Positions 61,950 to 64,000 of a stretch of 64,000 nt of DNA are shown piece after piece. This stretch comes from Neckera pumila (lineage: Eukaryota > Streptophyta > Bryopsida > Hypnales > Neckeraceae). The first letter of the stretch is position 1. Every line of letters begins with the position of its first letter. The DNA lies in NCBI GenBank assembly GCA_963969595.1, contig OZ018412.1, positions 188,501-252,500 of the forward strand. Direction: 5' to 3'. The notes under the pieces are model-generated. The model had not been told where the DNA came from. It saw only the letters and a program-made list of their open reading frames with translations, and did no database searches. The position numbers were made by a program, and so were the translations under genes.

Positions 61950-62380
61950 AATCAAATACGGTATAACTTTAATTGGAGGCTCAAAATCTCAAATGAGTTT
62001 TTGGAGATGAAATTTGGCTTGATTTTTCACATTAATCTAGTTCAAAGTTTAAAAAAAAAGTGAATTTACTATATCTAAATGTAATCTAAAATTCTACTTC
62101 CAACACCATTTTTGTTTTTGACTTAACTATGAGCGGTTGAGCTCATAACATTCAGTAGCATGTGTTGATGTTGCCTTGGTTCTACAGTGCCGGTGTGCCT
62201 CTACATCCTCCACTTGTCTAATTCATCAGTAGTTACTGATGAAACACTGTTGAAGTGTGGAATATACCACAACATCACTGTAGAGCTACTGAATGTTATG
62301 CTATGGTCTCTGTTTACATCCTATCACCCCACTTGTATAAAAAGCTTGTCTTGGTGTCAAAGTGGTTTTCGTAATACCTG
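61950..62380 (+). repeat. diverged arm of the 21-kb foldback repeat, with nested inverted repeat
   Basis: Follows the order of the right arm at 21392-21701 (TAACTTT...GGCTCAAAATCTC..., TAGTTCAAAGTTT, TCTAAAATTCTACTT, TTTTGACTTAACTATGAGCG, then CCTATCACCCCACTTGTATAAAA). It is interrupted at about 62142-62303 by a segment with perfect 16-bp inverted ends CATAACATTCAGTAGC / GCTACTGAATGTTATG, probably a small MITE. The block ends in a TATA-like TATAAAA. Confidence 0.55.
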
Positions 62381-63458
62381 AATCACACAAATATTTTGCA
62401 AAATTTGCCAGAACTGTTACCCACTTAGGAAAAATGAAAAATGAAAAATGAAAAATGAAAAATATAAAAAAACGCCAGAACTTACTGACCCCCCAGTCTC
62501 TTGGGGGGTAAAGTTCGGGTGCAAATGATTCGTGATTGCCCCGTGAGAGGTGACTCACCCCTGAATGTGTCGGGTACAATACGAGCTGTGAACATATCTG
62601 CAACACGAGTACGGTAGTCTGTTCTCAAAGCGATCTTTTAAGAGCAGAATGCCTTTTGGGGGAAGTTAAACTCTTTAAAATAATTTTAGTTTTTTTTTTG
62701 TAAGAAGAAAAATGGAATGGGCATCCAAGCCAAGTTGTTTCATAATTTTTGGACCTTTGTGGAATTAGTTGTGAATTTTTGAAGTTGAAAGGTAGAAGTC
62801 ACTGAAAGTGACCACCTCTTTGAAATGTACACTTTTGGTACATTGAAGAAAACAAAATGTGCCCTCTATGTTAGTGATCACTTTTAGAATAGGGTCGCTT
62901 TTAGAGCACCCTATCTTACAAGTATCCTATTCTTTTTTCACTTACATATAAGGTGAACCAACCTATTACCACCACCTTTTCAATTTTGCCCTCATGTACC
63001 TAAAGGATACATTTCAGAAGAGAAATGTATACCATGGGAACATGAGGGCGGAATTTAGAAGGTGCTAGTAATGAGCGGGATTACTTTATATCAATGTAAT
63101 TTATGCATTAGAATTTTTCATCATTGCATTGGCAAACAATCTCCATTGTAATAAGAACGTGTGATTTAAATCCTTAATCCTTCAAGGACTAAGGAGACAC
63201 AATGTGTCTTCTTCAAATTTTCAACAACAAATTCTTAGTAGGGTGAAATAAATCTTAATATTTTGTAAACTAAAGACTTCTAGAGTAACAAGTAAGCATA
63301 CTTGTTGTATTTTCCAGTTTTCAAAATTTCAATGTAGGAGTATTTAAATTTTATTTAGAAAATGCAATCTATTAGAAAAAGGAAGTAAATATATGTTTTT
63401 TTCAATGAGTGGAATAGGTATGGGAAAAGACTTACATTTTTTTGGACATTTCTAGTAT
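62381..63458. other. intergenic with short tandem repeat and old element fragment
   Basis: A GAAAAAT-type 8-bp tandem run lies at 62,429-62,464. A GC-rich fold GACCCCCCAGTCTCTTGGGGGG is at about 62,487-62,508. The 62,650-63,060 stretch (AAGGTGAACCAACCTATTAC) parallels 30,800-31,090 (AAGGTAGACAAGCCTATTAC). No gene was supported. Confidence 0.35.
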
Positions 63459-64000
63459 TCAACTCCTAAAGGACCAAGGTAAATATCCTATCAAAAACCA
63501 CTCAAAACTATCATTTCTATTGCAAAGAGAAAAGAGTTTAAAAATTTGTTTTTTTTGGCATATCCAACCCTAAGATCTTATACTTGACTAGTATATGAAT
63601 ATGTGGAAGAAATTTCAAAAACTTTGACCACGTAGATTGCAAGATATATGCATTTAAAGTGAAGAAAACAAGTTTTTTTCCACCTTGCTTGACTAGATTT
63701 TTTGGCTTTGAATCTTTTTAGTTCAAATTTTTTGCGCTAGTGATTATGATTTTCTACTTATTTATCTTAAGTAATTGAGTTGAGAATCTACCAAAAAAAT
63801 TTAGGAAAAAAAGCACTTAACTTTCACTCATTAAAAAATTATTAAGTAGAGGTGGGTTCAAGATTGAAGAAAAAACTAAATTGTTAATAGCTTTTAGATG
63901 GAATTGAATCCCAATAATCCCAAAGGTGAGATTGTTCTAGCAAGAAAATCTAACCCTACCTAACAAATTGTTTTGAAGAATTCTAAAAATTGCATTCAAA
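63459..64000 (+). mobile_element. TTAA-family copy, cut by the window end
   Basis: Begins near TTCAACTCCTAAAGGACCAAGG (first base mutated from TTAACCCC) and is colinear with 34146-35075 through CCACTCAAAACTATCATTTC, GACCACGTAGATTGCAAGATAT and AGATTGTTCTAGCAAG. The right end lies beyond 64,000. Confidence 0.55.

Overview
The window is nuclear DNA from a land plant. It carries spliced GT-AG genes whose products are plant-type: Mediator subunit MED18, the thylakoid photosystem I assembly factor PYG7/Ycf37, an SGR6/MROH-like HEAT-repeat protein, and a decayed plant NDR (AGC) kinase. Between them lie long AT-rich stretches full of plant transposons (Copia, CACTA, MULE-type, Stowaway). Gene starts sit in GC-rich islands. 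The low gene density and short proteins with moderate introns would fit a bryophyte or other non-seed plant, but that is a weak inference; I cannot name the species.

Layout. 1-1.7 kb: repeats. 1.7-5.7 kb: an intact five-exon MED18 gene on the plus strand. 5.7-12 kb: transposon debris, including a MULE-like element with a perfect 9-bp target duplication and a matching empty site 1.5 kb away. 12.0-13.7 kb: an NDR kinase pseudogene on the minus strand with stops, frameshifts, a broken donor and a lost APE motif. 14.6 kb: a 137-bp CACTA miniature element. 17-22 kb: dispersed repeats, a TTAA-bounded element and a 640-bp foldback. 22.6-25.3 kb: gene-like sequence on the minus strand that I could only partly resolve. 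25.9-27.1 kb: an uninterrupted 417-codon orphan reading frame. 29.1-30.1 kb: three exons of an SGR6-like HEAT-repeat gene. 30.5-38.4 kb: AT-rich sequence with TTAA-bounded elements. 38.8-43.9 kb: a complete but coding-dead Copia retrotransposon with LTRs and target duplication. 44.8-47.0 kb: a large element of a CATTAGATG family. 47.8-50.4 kb: a 2.55-kb non-autonomous CACTA element with a MULE nested inside. 52.2-55.0 kb: an intact five-exon PYG7 gene. 55-64 kb: repeats, including a second MULE with a 9-bp duplication, a Stowaway and several TTAA-bounded elements.

The genes do not form a pathway: MED18 acts in RNA polymerase II transcription in the nucleus, PYG7 at the thylakoid, and the HEAT protein probably in endomembranes. 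Most of the window records waves of transposition. The items most worth follow-up are the 417-codon orphan frame, a family of TTAA-flanked, CCC-ended elements (a piggyBac-like signature), and the kinase pseudogene. No operon, CRISPR array, rRNA or tRNA gene was recognised.
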